This document shows positions 1 to 8,977 of a stretch of 64,000 bases of DNA, piece after piece; the stretch's first letter is position 1; every line of letters begins with the position of its first letter. The DNA comes from Niabella insulamsoli (GTDB lineage: Bacteria > Bacteroidota > Bacteroidia > Chitinophagales > Chitinophagaceae): positions 3,224,001 through 3,288,000 of the forward strand of contig NZ_CP190246.1 of assembly GCF_039652435.2 (NCBI RefSeq), written 5' to 3'. The notes beneath the pieces were generated by a model that worked only from the letters and a program-made list of their open reading frames with translations, ran no database searches and was not told the DNA's origin. The position numbers and the translations under genes were made by a program.

Positions 1-85
1 AGGTGAACACGATAAATAGTTTCATAAACAGTAACGATTTGAAAAGCCACAGCGGCCTCCTTTTGGAACAAGCAGTTTTTTTCAT
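1..85 (-). CDS. SusC/RagA-type TonB-dependent receptor, N-terminal start only (partial)
   Basis: Only the first 28 codons are inside the window and the gene continues past the left edge. They encode a basic, hydrophobic leader beginning MKKTACSKRRPLWLFKS and then a second hydrophobic stretch, which is the usual look of the long signal peptides of SusC-type receptors. The gene begins 97 bp after the stop of a FecR anti-sigma gene, which follows an ECF sigma gene. The order sigma, FecR, SusC is the standard regulated glycan or siderophore uptake arrangement in Bacteroidota. The identification rests mainly on this context, since no receptor domain is visible. Confidence 0.5.
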   Translation of the reverse strand, partial: MKKTACSKRRPLWLFKSLLFMKLFIVFT

Positions 86-181
86 ACTTTTAATTTGATT
101 TAAGTAGGTGGAAGACAGTTTTGTTCTTCCATTTATATTCAACGAGGGGAGAATGGCGGCCACCATTTCTTCCCTTTTTTC

Positions 182-1252
182 TTATTTCCCGATGATGATT
201 TTGTTTCCCTCGATGGTATATTTAAAAGGATATGACATCTGGAGTGTCTCCATTACCGCGGCGATATCCTCGTCTTTGAACGCGGCGGTGTATTTATAAT
301 TACCCACCTCGCTGTCCCGAATATCGATGTCCACGTCAAATTTTCGCTCGAGGGTCGCTTTTATATCGTTTAGAGTCCAGTCTTCAAAAATCAATAACCC
401 TTCTGCCCACGCTGTTTCAACATTTTTATTTTTTTCATAATAGGCCATGGGTTGCACAGCAGCATGATCTTCTGGTTTTTCGGCTGTATCATTTTCTTTT
501 TTGAGGACAAATTTTTCATTTACTGCAAGCGTTTGATATATTTTTTCGCCATCTTTTTTATCAAAAAGAATTTGAACTTTTCCTTCCAGCAAGGAAGTTT
601 CACTGAGTTGCTCATCCTGATAATCTTTGACATTAAACCTGGTGCCTAACGCTTTTACTTTATAATTCTTCACATGCACAACAAAAGGGAGAGCGGCATT
701 GTGCGCTACATCAAACAAAGCCTCGCCGGTTAAATAAACGTCCCTGTTGCTGATGCCAAATTCTGGCGCCACCTTTAACTGGCTCTGTATATTGAGCCTT
801 ACGGTGGTTCCATCAGGAAGGAGCAGGTTTTTATGTATCACGGTTTTGGTAGCAATCTTTTGCGCTGCGAGCAAGTGTGTTTGCGGCTCAGCCGTTGACT
901 GAGTGATAAAGAAAATCACAGACACCAGCGATATCAACAGCATGGCCGCAGCCACGGACCATTTTCTAAATCCTGCTCCCCGGCGTGGATGCTGCATCGC
1001 AGGAATCTGATCGTATTCGGCCACATACAATAAATGTTCGCGCTCAGATTCCTGTGCCGACAATTCATTTTGCTTTTTGCGAAGCATCGTTTTTAAACCT
1101 AAGACAATGGCTTTTGCTTCCTGCATGGCCATCAATTGCTCGGGATGCTCCAGCAGATAACCGTTCCAGCGTTTAACGGCGGCTTCATCACTTTCAAAAC
1201 AATACTGAATGAAAGAATCGTCTATGGCAAGTTGCTCAATCGAATAAATCAT
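182..1252 (-). CDS. FecR-family anti-sigma factor
   Basis: 356-aa inner-membrane anti-sigma factor, predicted to hold the adjacent ECF sigma factor until a TonB-dependent receptor signals. The N-terminal ~100 residues are cytoplasmic and helical. One membrane segment follows around residues 98-115 (VAAAMLLISLVSVIFF). The periplasmic FecR domain shows LPDGTTVRLN, VYLTGEALFDV and ALGTRFNVKDY. The C-terminal DUF4974-like domain has FEDWTLNDIKATLERKF and ends in IIIGK. Length and domain order match Bacteroidota FecR proteins. It lies 90 bp downstream of the sigma gene and upstream of a receptor start, so the three probably form one regulatory unit. The inducing substrate cannot be told from the sequence. 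Confidence 0.93.
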   Translation of the reverse strand: MIYSIEQLAIDDSFIQYCFESDEAAVKRWNGYLLEHPEQLMAMQEAKAIVLGLKTMLRKKQNELSAQESEREHLLYVAEYDQIPAMQHPRRGAGFRKWSVAAAMLLISLVSVIFFITQSTAEPQTHLLAAQKIATKTVIHKNLLLPDGTTVRLNIQSQLKVAPEFGISNRDVYLTGEALFDVAHNAALPFVVHVKNYKVKALGTRFNVKDYQDEQLSETSLLEGKVQILFDKKDGEKIYQTLAVNEKFVLKKENDTAEKPEDHAAVQPMAYYEKNKNVETAWAEGLLIFEDWTLNDIKATLERKFDVDIDIRDSEVGNYKYTAAFKDEDIAAVMETLQMSYPFKYTIEGNKIIIGK

Positions 1253-1342
1253 AATGAAATAAGACTACAACTGATATAGACGGAAGCGCTGGAAAAACCT
1301 AACAACTTTTTTTAAAAAAAAATAAAGAAATTTTAACTTGGC

Positions 1343-1867
1343 TTAGAAAACGCACATCAGCAGCGAGCCCATCCGTGCGTGATCCACTTTTGATTTTAGT
1401 GATTTTCGAAGCAGGCTGATGCCTTTTGACAAATTATTATAAACATTTTGCTGGGTAAGCCCTGTTTGTTCAACAATCTCCTGCGTAGTAAGTCCTGCAT
1501 AATACTTCAGATATATAACACGCCGGCAACGGCCTGGCAATTGTTTGTAAGCGTAGGTCAACTGCTCGATAACCAGGTGGTCCGTTTCCAGTCGCTCTAA
1601 TATTTCCTGGGTTGAATCCAGATTCATTTCCTCAGGTGCGTGATGAGCTTCCCGGGTTTTAGCCGCCCGAAAATAATCGATCATCCTCCTTTTAAAGGCG
1701 GTTACTAAAAACGCTTCAGGATTTCGGATATCGCCCGGCAATTCCTTTTGCATTATTTCAAGAAAAAACTGCTGCACCATGTCTTCGGCCTCCTCTTTTG
1801 AATAGCCGTAGTTATAGGCAATGGCAATCAATTTAACCCTGTATCTGTTATAGTAGGCAGTAATCAT
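1343..1867 (-). CDS. ECF-type RNA polymerase sigma-70 factor
   Basis: 174-aa extracytoplasmic-function sigma factor. Region 2 lies near the N-terminus (YGYSKEEAEDMVQQFFLEI, for core binding and -10 recognition). Region 4 is a helix-turn-helix (LTTQEIVEQTGLTQQNVYNNL) near residues 120-150, preceded by LPGRCRRVIYLKY. There is no region 1 or 3, as usual for ECF factors. The FecR-type anti-sigma gene follows on the same strand, so this sigma is probably controlled by membrane signalling and drives the receptor operon that begins at the left edge of the window. The ATG start at 1867 gives the normal family length. Confidence 0.94.
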   Translation of the reverse strand: MITAYYNRYRVKLIAIAYNYGYSKEEAEDMVQQFFLEIMQKELPGDIRNPEAFLVTAFKRRMIDYFRAAKTREAHHAPEEMNLDSTQEILERLETDHLVIEQLTYAYKQLPGRCRRVIYLKYYAGLTTQEIVEQTGLTQQNVYNNLSKGISLLRKSLKSKVDHARMGSLLMCVF

Positions 1868-2170
1868 TATTTATGGTTTGTACAAGCATTTACGCTTGCA
1901 AATGACCAGCAATTCCTGAATAAATGTCAACCTAATCCTGTCCCGGGTATTGCGGCCCGGTTGATTAAATTTTGATAAGATTTTCGCAGCCGAAATGTAT
2001 GGGGAATTAATGCACCCATACGCAGTTATAAGCGGCCGATATTGCGAATGCTAAGCAATTACTGATTTAATTTGACCGGTTTCCCGGTGATTGATCGAGG
2101 CAAATATAATATAATAAAAAAAACGCATTTGCGCAAACGGTTGCGCGTTAAAGTTTTATGAGGAATGGGC
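1868..2170. other. intergenic stretch upstream of the ECF sigma gene
   Basis: About 300 bp without a convincing gene. A hairpin with arms GCGCAA and TTGCGC (2131-2146) lies beside an A-rich run at about 2116-2123. Read on the minus strand this is a hairpin followed after 7 bases by eight T, so it may be a weak second terminator downstream of the tRNA. I could not identify a clear sigma promoter. Confidence 0.4.
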
Positions 2171-2206
2171 AAGCATAAAAAAATCGCATTGCGAACAATG
2201 CGATTT
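2171..2206 (-). terminator. rho-independent terminator of tRNA-Ser
   Basis: A perfect 11-bp stem (arms 2181-2191 and 2196-2206, AAATCGCATTG and its complement) closes a 4-base loop. On the minus strand it is followed by a run of T (the A tract at 2177-2183). It starts two bases after the tRNA 3' end. Confidence 0.9.
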
Positions 2207-2208
2207 GC

Positions 2209-2294
2209 GGAGACGGCGAGATTCGAACTCGCGATACGGTTGCCCGTATACACACTTTCCAGGCGTGCTCCTTCAACCACTCGGACACGTCTCC
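2209..2294 (-). tRNA. tRNA-Ser (anticodon GGA)
   Basis: 86-nt class II tRNA. Read on the minus strand it starts GGAGACG and ends CGTCTCC, giving a complete 7-bp acceptor stem. The anticodon loop is CTGGAAA with anticodon GGA. A long variable arm follows (TACGGGCAACCGTA region), as expected for serine tRNAs. The T arm contains GAGTTCGAATCTC. No CCA is encoded. A perfect terminator hairpin follows immediately. It decodes UCC and UCU serine codons. Confidence 0.95.
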
Positions 2295-2329
2295 TTTAAA
2301 ATGGGCTGCAAAAATAGGGCTTTCTGCCG

Positions 2330-3094
2330 CTATAACCCGAATAATTTTTTCGCGTTGGCCGTTGTTATATCCGCCACAGCTTCCACCGAAAGTGACGCCG
2401 CCTCCGCAAGTTTATGAGCAACGAGGGGAAGATAAGCAGGCTCGTTTCTTTTACCGCGATAAGGAACCGGCGCCAGGTAAGGCGCATCGGTTTCCAGTAC
2501 TATATTTTCCAGGCCCGTCTTTTTGATCACTTCTTCAAGGCCGGATTTTTTAAAAGTCAGCACGCCGCCAATACCCAGGTAAAAACCCAATTTGATGATT
2601 TCCGCCGCTTCTTCCCAGGAACCTCCAAAACAATGGAATACGCCCTTTAGCCCCCGGTCTATCTTCTTTGCAACAGCTTCAATACACACTGCGGTTGCGT
2701 TCCGGCTATGAATCACAACCGGGATATCGTATTGAATCGCCCATTCCATTTGTTGGTTAAAGGCCGCCAATTGCTGGTCTTTAAAAGTGGTGTCCCAATA
2801 AAAATCAAGGCCGGTTTCACCCACCGCAACAAATTTCCTCGATTGAAAATATTTTTCGGCGACTGCCAGCTCTTTCTCAAAATCGGCCGTTACCGAACAG
2901 GGATGCAAGCCCATCATGCTTTTACAAGTTACCGGCCCCTCTCTTTCACAACGAAGCATCGCTTCATGTGTTTGAGAATCAATGGCCGGCATTAAGATAA
3001 CTTCCACCCGGGCCGCGGCTGCGCGTTGGATGGATGCTTCATTATCAGCTAAAAACTGCTCAGAATAAACGTGAGCGTGCGTATCTATAAACAT
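2330..3094 (-). CDS. TatD-family metal-dependent deoxyribonuclease
   Basis: 254-aa TIM-barrel hydrolase of the TatD family, which are two-metal nucleases linked to DNA repair and RNA quality control. Visible metal ligands are DTHAH at residues 4-8, GETGLD, VIHSRNA, FHCFGG and ETDAPYL. Length matches the family. It is a single gene on the minus strand, downstream of a deacetylase gene in the same direction (129 bp gap) and upstream of the tRNA. The ATG start gives MFIDTHAH, the normal N-terminus. Predicted cytoplasmic. Confidence 0.94.
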   Translation of the reverse strand: MFIDTHAHVYSEQFLADNEASIQRAAAARVEVILMPAIDSQTHEAMLRCEREGPVTCKSMMGLHPCSVTADFEKELAVAEKYFQSRKFVAVGETGLDFYWDTTFKDQQLAAFNQQMEWAIQYDIPVVIHSRNATAVCIEAVAKKIDRGLKGVFHCFGGSWEEAAEIIKLGFYLGIGGVLTFKKSGLEEVIKKTGLENIVLETDAPYLAPVPYRGKRNEPAYLPLVAHKLAEAASLSVEAVADITTANAKKLFGL

Positions 3095-3223
3095 TTTCTA
3101 TGTTTTCTGCTAATTTATTAGAAAATTTCTAAATATATTTTTGTTCTTGTATATATCTACAAAAATATTGTAACTTTATAACAAGTTTTCATAGGGTACG
3201 GATTAAAAATCGGGCTCGGGTAT

Positions 3224-3889
3224 TTACCCAGGCCCTTTTTTATTTAAGCGGTTGTTTTCTAATCTTTTAAAAGAAAAACCAAGCGTAGCAAAATATTCCA
3301 ACGCCCGCGGAAGCGCGTATTGCAAATGCGCGAGCGCTTTTTGACTATCGTGAAAAACAATGATCGAACCTTGCCTGGCCCGCGTCAGTACATTGTCGCT
3401 GCATTTTTGAGCGCTTATCTTCAGATCGAAATCGCCGCTCAGCACATCCCACATGATAACTTGGTAGCCCGCTTTCACCAAACTTCGTCCAGTCCTGGTT
3501 TTGAGCCGACCATAGGGCGGCCGGAACAGGTCAGAATCGATATGTTGCGCGGCCTGCTCCACATTGGCTAAATAGGCGCTCTCTTGCACTTTCCAGCCAT
3601 TGAGATGGTTATGGGTATGGTTACCCACACTGTGGCCTTTTTCAATGATATCCGCAAAAATGCCAGGATAGTCTATCACATTCTTTCCCAAACAAAAAAA
3701 CGTAGCCTTGGCATTGTATTGATCGAGCTGATTTAGAACAAAAGGTGTTGCAACGGAGTGTGGCCCGTCGTCAAACGTGAGGTATAATTCCTTTTGTTCT
3801 GTTGGCACATGCCAGGTATATGCGCTAAAAACCCGCTTTACCCAGCCCGGCGTTTTAATAAAATACATATAGAGAGGTAAAAATAGCAA
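3224..3889 (-). CDS. polysaccharide deacetylase (NodB / carbohydrate esterase 4 fold)
   Basis: 221-aa protein with a full NodB homology domain. It has TFDDGPH (residues 37-43, catalytic Asp and first metal Asp), HTHNH (metal His pair), RPPYG, WDVLSGD and IIVFHDS. It probably removes N-acetyl groups from peptidoglycan or another amino-sugar polymer. The N-terminus MLFLPLYMYFI is hydrophobic and may act as an uncleaved membrane anchor. The end of the gene overlaps an imperfect GC-rich hairpin (3206-3231) that could serve as its terminator. The exact polymer substrate is not predictable. Confidence 0.9.
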   Translation of the reverse strand: MLFLPLYMYFIKTPGWVKRVFSAYTWHVPTEQKELYLTFDDGPHSVATPFVLNQLDQYNAKATFFCLGKNVIDYPGIFADIIEKGHSVGNHTHNHLNGWKVQESAYLANVEQAAQHIDSDLFRPPYGRLKTRTGRSLVKAGYQVIMWDVLSGDFDLKISAQKCSDNVLTRARQGSIIVFHDSQKALAHLQYALPRALEYFATLGFSFKRLENNRLNKKGPG

Positions 3890-4000
3890 TTGTTTCTATT
3901 GATCACTATTAACATTTACTATAGTATTTCAGCTATGCACTTTCAAACAATTTGCGTCTAAAAAGAAAAGTTTTTTATCTTGCCGCATTCATACAATATA

Positions 4001-4255
4001 ATGAGTATTAAATCGAACGAAGAATATGAGAAGCAGCGCAACAAGCAGGTTTCGCGCATGAAGTCTGTTTTCGACTATGTGATGGGCACGCTTATCATAT
4101 TGATCGGCTTGTTCCTGTTTTTCCGTTTTTTGCTCGATATCAGGTTGAATAAATTATATCCGCCGGATATTTTTGATAAAATTTATGGCGTGCTTGCGGT
4201 AGCGTACGGATCGTGGCGGTTATATCGCGGATACAAAAAAGATTATTTTAAATAG
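4001..4255 (+). CDS. small membrane protein of unknown function
   Basis: 84-aa protein from the ATG at 4001; a TTG seven codons upstream is a less likely start. The N-terminal ~25 residues are charged (EEYEKQRNKQ). Two hydrophobic segments follow, TLIILIGLFLFFRFLL and KIYGVLAVAYGSWRLY, so it is probably a two-helix inner-membrane protein with a basic C-terminus. Its stop is 5 bp before the PstS-like gene, suggesting co-transcription. Its function is not recognised. Confidence 0.7.
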   Translation: MSIKSNEEYEKQRNKQVSRMKSVFDYVMGTLIILIGLFLFFRFLLDIRLNKLYPPDIFDKIYGVLAVAYGSWRLYRGYKKDYFK

Positions 4256-4260
4256 CTTAC

Positions 4261-5190
4261 TTGAAAGTTAAAAAGTTTTATACCATCGCCCTTTGGTGCA
4301 GCCTGCTGTTTTGCTCCTGCAAATCCTATAAAGATCAGCAGAAAGAATTGCCCGATACGCCTACCAGCGGCGAAATAACCATCAGCGCAGATATAAGTTT
4401 TAAGCCTATTGTTGATGAGCTGGTTAAAGTATATGAATCGAATAATTTCGGCACTACCATCAATGTTCAATACAAACCCGAATCAGAATGTGTCAAAGAT
4501 CTTTGGAACGACAGCATCAGGATGGTGATATCTACGATTAGCCTGTCGGCACCTGAAAAAGTAGCGATTAGTGATTCTTTGAAGGTTTCTATCGATCAGT
4601 TGCCGGTGGCGAGAGATGCGATTGCGGTAATTGTTCACCCCAATGCCACCGATTCGCTTTTTAATATGTCTGATATTAAAGCGATCCTGTCGGGCACTTA
4701 TTCAAAACCATTTTTTCCTGTGTTTGACGGTGTTAAAACAACAAGTACCGTAAGGCATATGGTCGATTCGGTTTTAAAAGGCGCGCCGCTGACCAACAAA
4801 GCGGTGGCGGCCAATACCAGCGATTCGGTGATAGAATATGTGGCCGTTCACCCCAATGCGGTCGGATTTATCGGGGTCAGCTGGATTGGAAACCCTGAAG
4901 ACGAACAACAATTGAGTTTTTTAAAAAAAGTTAAAATTGCGCATTTAAAAAGTTCAGATAAAGAAGGAAAGTATATATTGCCGGTTCAGGCCAATTTATA
5001 TGGGAAGCGATATCCGATCACCAGAGATTTAACGTATATCCTGAAGGAAAAGTACAGAGGATTAGGTACAGGATTTGCAGCGTTTCTTCGGGGCGAGATA
5101 GGCCAGCTTATCTTCAAGCGCGCTTATTTGATGCCGGGAAGGCGATATTTTATTGTCCGGCCTATTCAGCTTAAAGAAGACGCTATTTAA
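4261..5190 (+). CDS. PstS-like phosphate-binding periplasmic lipoprotein
   Basis: 309-aa protein with TTG as the only sensible start. It opens with a lipoprotein signal (MKVKKFYTIALWCSLLFCSC) and a lipobox ending at Cys 18 or 20. The rest is a PBP-like-2 / PstS fold: GEITISADISFKPIVDEL, PVARDAIAVIVHPNA, MSDIKAILSGTYSKP, NAVGFIGVSWIG and GFAAFLRGEIGQ. It binds phosphate or a similar oxyanion, or has lost transport and acts as a sensor. No PstABC permease or ATPase genes are beside it. It is followed 50 bp later by a secreted TPR protein, a pairing that suggests an envelope rather than a classic ABC import role. Confidence 0.85.
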   Translation: MKVKKFYTIALWCSLLFCSCKSYKDQQKELPDTPTSGEITISADISFKPIVDELVKVYESNNFGTTINVQYKPESECVKDLWNDSIRMVISTISLSAPEKVAISDSLKVSIDQLPVARDAIAVIVHPNATDSLFNMSDIKAILSGTYSKPFFPVFDGVKTTSTVRHMVDSVLKGAPLTNKAVAANTSDSVIEYVAVHPNAVGFIGVSWIGNPEDEQQLSFLKKVKIAHLKSSDKEGKYILPVQANLYGKRYPITRDLTYILKEKYRGLGTGFAAFLRGEIGQLIFKRAYLMPGRRYFIVRPIQLKEDAI

Positions 5191-5240
5191 ATGGAAAAAA
5201 TTATATTTACAAATACTTAATTAAACAACTACAAACAAAA

Positions 5241-7019
5241 ATGATGATGAAGAAAACAATCCATCTACTTGCACTTGGAGTTTTGTTGAACACAGCGGTG
5301 TATGCACAGTCCGTAGAGGATGGTGTTGCAGCTTACTACAACGGAAACTACGCTTCAGCTGTAAGTATTTTAGAAAAAAGCGCAGATAAGCCTGACGCTG
5401 CCTATTGGCTGGCTAAGTCTTATTTTGAGCAGGGGAATTATAAATTGGCAAACGAGGTGATCTCGAAAGCGTCGGCGGCCAATGCCAACGACCCTTATTT
5501 GCTGGCGGCAAAAGGGCAAATGCAATTGTTCGAGAAAAAAGGAAACGAGGCAAAACAAAGTTTCGATGCGGCTATCGCAGCTACTGGTAAAGGTGATGAA
5601 GAACAGGTAAAAGTGTTAAATGCCGTTGGCGGAGCCATCGCAAGAGCGTATAATAATGTAGACAAAGTTGGTGATATCAACTTTGCGGTTACCAAGCTTA
5701 CCGAGGCCAAAAATATCATGATGGGCATCAAAGAGAAGAAAAGAGATCCCAAATTATTGGCCGACGTTTATACCAACCTGGCTGATGCCTTATTAAAAGC
5801 AAACCCGGGTAACGGTGGCCCTTCTTTTACTTTTTATCAGGAAGCATTGAACACCGACCCCACTTTTGCGCGAGCAGAATTCAGGAAAGCGATGATCTTC
5901 AGATCGCAAAAAAATACGGATCTGTATCTGCAAACCTTGGAAAAAGCCGTTGCGGCCAATCCATCGTATGTAGCGGCTTTAGAGAAATTATTCGAATATT
6001 ATAGCTTTACTGCGCAGGATGCAGCGAAGTCAAAATCTTACGGAGATAAGATCGTAGCTTTATTACCTCCTGACCCCAACAACGAATACTTTAACGCCGC
6101 AGGGCTTTATTTTGCTAAAGATTATACTGGGGCGATAAATCTGGCTAAAAGTATCATTGCCAAAGCAGGGGACAAAACAGACCCTAAAGCTTATAAACTG
6201 GTTGCATATAGCCTTATAGCCAATAAGGATACTGCAGCAGCGATTCCTTTTGTAGAAGATTATTTTGAAAATCAGTCTAAAGATGATCTGGTAGCTCAGG
6301 ATTATGCGTTAAAAGCTACCGCTTATTCCACTACCCCCGGAAAAGAAGCTGAAGTGGTGCAAACATATATGGATGCGGCTGCGGCAGATACCACCATTGC
6401 AGGAAAAGTGGATATGTTGGAGGAAGGCGCCAAACTTTTTGCCAAAGCAGGAAAAAGCGCGTTGGCCGGTGACCTTTATGCGAAAATCCTGGAAGTAAAA
6501 CCAGCCGATAAATTAACCATCAATGATTATTTTAACGCAGGTTATACCGGTTATTATAAGTCGGGCCAGTACGAAAAAGCCTGGAAAGTATTTGATGCAG
6601 CACGTACGCAATTCCCTAAATGGAATTACGGTTATTATTTCACCCATAACAGCAGTAAAATATTTGACTCGACAAATGCTCAGAATTTGATGCTTTCAGA
6701 TGCGGACAAGTATATTAATTATTTACAATCTCCAGATGATACTTCAGCAGCTGTTACAAAAAGAGCCGAAATATTTAAAACCGCCACAGCTATGGCTATC
6801 TTTTATATCAACGTGCAGAAAGATACGCCGAATGGCCTAAAATATTTACAGTTGGCTTACAACAACGCTGACGACCCTACGGCGAAAGAACAAATTGCCG
6901 GATATATTAAAGCGATGGGTGGCACTCCGGGCGTAGAAGGTTCAGGCGCTGCTGCTACCGACAGTACCGGTGCGACACAACCTGCCGCAACCGATTCTAC
7001 GAAGACCTCGCAGGAATAA
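5241..7019 (+). CDS. secreted tetratricopeptide-repeat protein
   Basis: 592-aa exported protein. The signal peptide MMMKKTIHLLALGVLLNTAVYAQ is cleaved after A-Q. The mature part is built of degenerate TPR helices: GVAAYYNGNYASAVSILEKS, YWLAKSYFEQGNYKLANEVI and YKSGQYEKAWKVFDAA. The last ~30 residues are a low-complexity Thr/Ala/Ser tail (ATDSTGATQPAATDST). TPR superhelices mediate protein contacts, so a scaffold role in the periplasm is likely but the partner is unknown. Three consecutive ATG codons offer alternative starts. A terminator lies 21 bp after the stop, separating it from the nuo operon. Confidence 0.88.
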   Translation: MMMKKTIHLLALGVLLNTAVYAQSVEDGVAAYYNGNYASAVSILEKSADKPDAAYWLAKSYFEQGNYKLANEVISKASAANANDPYLLAAKGQMQLFEKKGNEAKQSFDAAIAATGKGDEEQVKVLNAVGGAIARAYNNVDKVGDINFAVTKLTEAKNIMMGIKEKKRDPKLLADVYTNLADALLKANPGNGGPSFTFYQEALNTDPTFARAEFRKAMIFRSQKNTDLYLQTLEKAVAANPSYVAALEKLFEYYSFTAQDAAKSKSYGDKIVALLPPDPNNEYFNAAGLYFAKDYTGAINLAKSIIAKAGDKTDPKAYKLVAYSLIANKDTAAAIPFVEDYFENQSKDDLVAQDYALKATAYSTTPGKEAEVVQTYMDAAAADTTIAGKVDMLEEGAKLFAKAGKSALAGDLYAKILEVKPADKLTINDYFNAGYTGYYKSGQYEKAWKVFDAARTQFPKWNYGYYFTHNSSKIFDSTNAQNLMLSDADKYINYLQSPDDTSAAVTKRAEIFKTATAMAIFYINVQKDTPNGLKYLQLAYNNADDPTAKEQIAGYIKAMGGTPGVEGSGAAATDSTGATQPAATDSTKTSQE

Positions 7020-7040
7020 AATAGATTAAACATTCTTTTA

Positions 7041-7072
7041 AAAACACTCCGCAAAAAACGGGGTGTTTTTTT
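7041..7072 (+). terminator. rho-independent terminator after the TPR gene
   Basis: Arms AAAACACTCCG (7041-7051) and CGGGGTGTTTT (7059-7069) form an 11-bp stem with one T-G wobble around a 7-base A-rich loop. It is followed by T residues. It ends transcription before the nuo operon. Confidence 0.85.
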
Positions 7073-7171
7073 ATGCGTACCCCTCCAATTGTCATCAAAT
7101 TATCATTAAAATGTTCTAATGTTTAAGGTTAATTGACTTACCTGCCTTATTTTTGCTCATTAACAAAAGCT

Positions 7172-7567
7172 ATGGTTTATTTACTGGAAACCGTTGTTAC
7201 TAATAATACAGCGCAATCTTTTTTACCGATCGGATTGCAACTCATTTTTGCTGCAGGACTGATCATCACGCTCGTAATTGTAACGCACCTTTTAGGTCCG
7301 AAACGTAAGACAAAAGACAAGTTGGCCAACTTTGCCAGCGGTATCGAGTCACATGGCGACGCCCGTCAACCCATGGCGATCAAATATTTTTTAACAGCGA
7401 TTTTATTTGTATTATTCGATGTGGAAGTAATTTTCTTCTACCCCTATGCTGTTAATTTCAAGGATTTGGGATGGAGCGGCTTCTATGCAGTTTTGATGTT
7501 TGTTGGATTCTTTGTTTGCGGATTCACTTACATCATCAAAAAAGGAGCGCTGAAGTGGGAAGACTAA
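7172..7567 (+). CDS. nuoA: NADH-quinone oxidoreductase subunit A
   Basis: 131-aa membrane subunit of respiratory complex I. It has three transmembrane helices, the loop ASGIESHGDARQPM and the conserved FDVEVIFFYPYA with the acidic residue in helix 2. The ATG at 7172 is chosen over a TTG 39 bp upstream because it gives the family length. A Bacteroidota-like -7 element (TATTTTTG, 7148-7155) lies just before it, although no good -33 element is seen. It opens the 14-gene nuo operon. Confidence 0.95.
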   Translation: MVYLLETVVTNNTAQSFLPIGLQLIFAAGLIITLVIVTHLLGPKRKTKDKLANFASGIESHGDARQPMAIKYFLTAILFVLFDVEVIFFYPYAVNFKDLGWSGFYAVLMFVGFFVCGFTYIIKKGALKWED

Positions 7568-7644
7568 TGATTATAAGTACATCTTAAATTTCCGGTTTGT
7601 GAAAACCTTCGTATACCGGAAATGTTAAATTGGAAAATTAAACG

Positions 7645-8226
7645 ATGAGACCAGTTTCTTACAATATAAAACAAAAACCGCTGGAGGCCGATATCAGCAT
7701 GGCAGAAATGCCGGCCGGCCACGAAGGGCAGGGATTTTTTGCCACCACGCTCGACAGCGTGATTGGCCTGGCCAGAAAGAATTCCATTTGGCCCCTCCCC
7801 TTCGCTACGTCCTGCTGCGGTATCGAATTTATGGCGACTATGGGCGCCACTTATGATTTGGCCCGTTTTGGTAGCGAGCGCGTGGGTTTTTCGCCCCGCC
7901 AGTGCGATCTTTTGATGGTTATGGGAACGATTGCGAAGAAAATGGGGCCGGTTGTAAAACAGGTATATCTTCAGATGGCGGAACCCCGCTGGGTAATTGC
8001 TGTCGGCGCCTGCGCCAGCAGCGGTGGCATTTTCGACACTTACAGCGTGTTGCAGGGAATCGACCAGGTGGTACCGGTAGATGTTTATGTTCCGGGGTGC
8101 CCGCCCAGGCCCGAAGCGATCCTCGACGGCGTGATGCGCATCCAGGATTTGATCGGAAAAGAAAGCCTGAGAAGAAGAAACAGCGAGCAATATAAGGCGC
8201 TGCTCGACAGCTACGGCATACAATAA
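7645..8226 (+). CDS. nuoB: NADH-quinone oxidoreductase subunit B
   Basis: 193-aa peripheral-arm subunit that carries the last iron-sulfur cluster (N2), which donates electrons to quinone. The ligands are visible as tandem Cys 57-58 (SCCGIEF), Cys 123 (VGACASSGG) and Cys 152 (VPGCPPRPEA). Length and motifs are standard. The first ~30 residues are less conserved. It lies 77 bp after nuoA. Confidence 0.97.
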   Translation: MRPVSYNIKQKPLEADISMAEMPAGHEGQGFFATTLDSVIGLARKNSIWPLPFATSCCGIEFMATMGATYDLARFGSERVGFSPRQCDLLMVMGTIAKKMGPVVKQVYLQMAEPRWVIAVGACASSGGIFDTYSVLQGIDQVVPVDVYVPGCPPRPEAILDGVMRIQDLIGKESLRRRNSEQYKALLDSYGIQ

Positions 8227-8293
8227 TTTCCGCCGCTGCTGAACAAGAAGAACGAAAACTATAACATATAAAATTCCCTTTTGGGATTGCAGT

Positions 8294-8866
8294 ATGGCAC
8301 TGACTACAGAATTGATACAACAAAAACTTACTGATAAGTTCGGTGATCAGGTTGCTGATTTCGAAGTACAGTATGGCATTTTAAACTTTCATGCAGATAA
8401 GGAAATCAATCTCAAAGTGCTCAATTTCTTGAAGGAAGAGGCATCGTTATCCTTCAATTTCCTTACCGACCTTTGCGGCGTGCATTACCCTGATCAAAAA
8501 GGCAGGGAGTTGGCGGTTGTTTATCACTTACACAATATCAAAGAGAATATTCGCTTAAGATTTAAAATTTTTGTGAGTATTGAGCAGCCGGATGTTTACA
8601 CGGCAACAGGCGTTTTCGCGGCCGCCAACTGGATGGAGCGCGAGACGTTTGATTTTTATGGCATTAATTTCATTGGCCACCCCAATCTAATCAGGATATT
8701 GAACGTTGAAGAAATGGATTATTTCCCGATGCGGAAAGAATATCCATTGGAAGATCAAAGCCGCACAGATAAGGATGATGAAATGTTTGGCCGCGGCGGC
8801 ATGCTGGGGTTTGGCACCGAAAAAACGATGCACGGCACCATTGCGGAGGATGAAAAAGCTCCGTAG
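8294..8866 (+). CDS. nuoC: NADH-quinone oxidoreductase subunit C
   Basis: 190-aa 30-kDa-type subunit of the peripheral arm that contacts NuoB and NuoD. The signature region FLTDLCGVHYPDQ is followed by VYHL, ANWMERETFDFYGINFIGHPNL and the C-terminal MRKEYPLEDQ. It is separate from nuoD; the two are fused in enterobacteria. The intergenic spacer to nuoD (111 bp) contains a nested repeat. Confidence 0.96.
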   Translation: MALTTELIQQKLTDKFGDQVADFEVQYGILNFHADKEINLKVLNFLKEEASLSFNFLTDLCGVHYPDQKGRELAVVYHLHNIKENIRLRFKIFVSIEQPDVYTATGVFAAANWMERETFDFYGINFIGHPNLIRILNVEEMDYFPMRKEYPLEDQSRTDKDDEMFGRGGMLGFGTEKTMHGTIAEDEKAP

Positions 8867-8870
8867 CCTT

Positions 8871-8937
8871 AGAGTTGTTGAAGGGTGCGACGCCTGCCTA
8901 CGGGCAGTCAGGCAACACAGGCGATAGAAACAGTGTT
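8871..8937 (+). repeat. dispersed-type repeat core interrupted by a small palindrome
   Basis: In the nuoC-nuoD spacer, AAGGGTGCGACG (8881-8892) and CAACACAGGCGATAG (8913-8927) match the two halves of a continuous sequence in the nuoH-nuoI spacer (from 15424). Between the halves sits a ~20-bp insert with hairpin CTGCC-TACG-GGCAG (8894-8907). This looks like one small repeat inserted within another. Confidence 0.5.
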
Positions 8938-8977
8938 GCTGGTAAAAAAATAAAAAAGACGAGCAAGATATAAGCAA

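Noticed and set aside
2059..2280. Frames across tRNA-Ser
   Set aside because: They read through a clear tRNA and its terminator and have no homology or start context.
7133..7171. TTG start of nuoA 39 bp upstream
   Set aside because: It adds residues with no similarity to NuoA N-termini and would run through a likely -7 promoter element.
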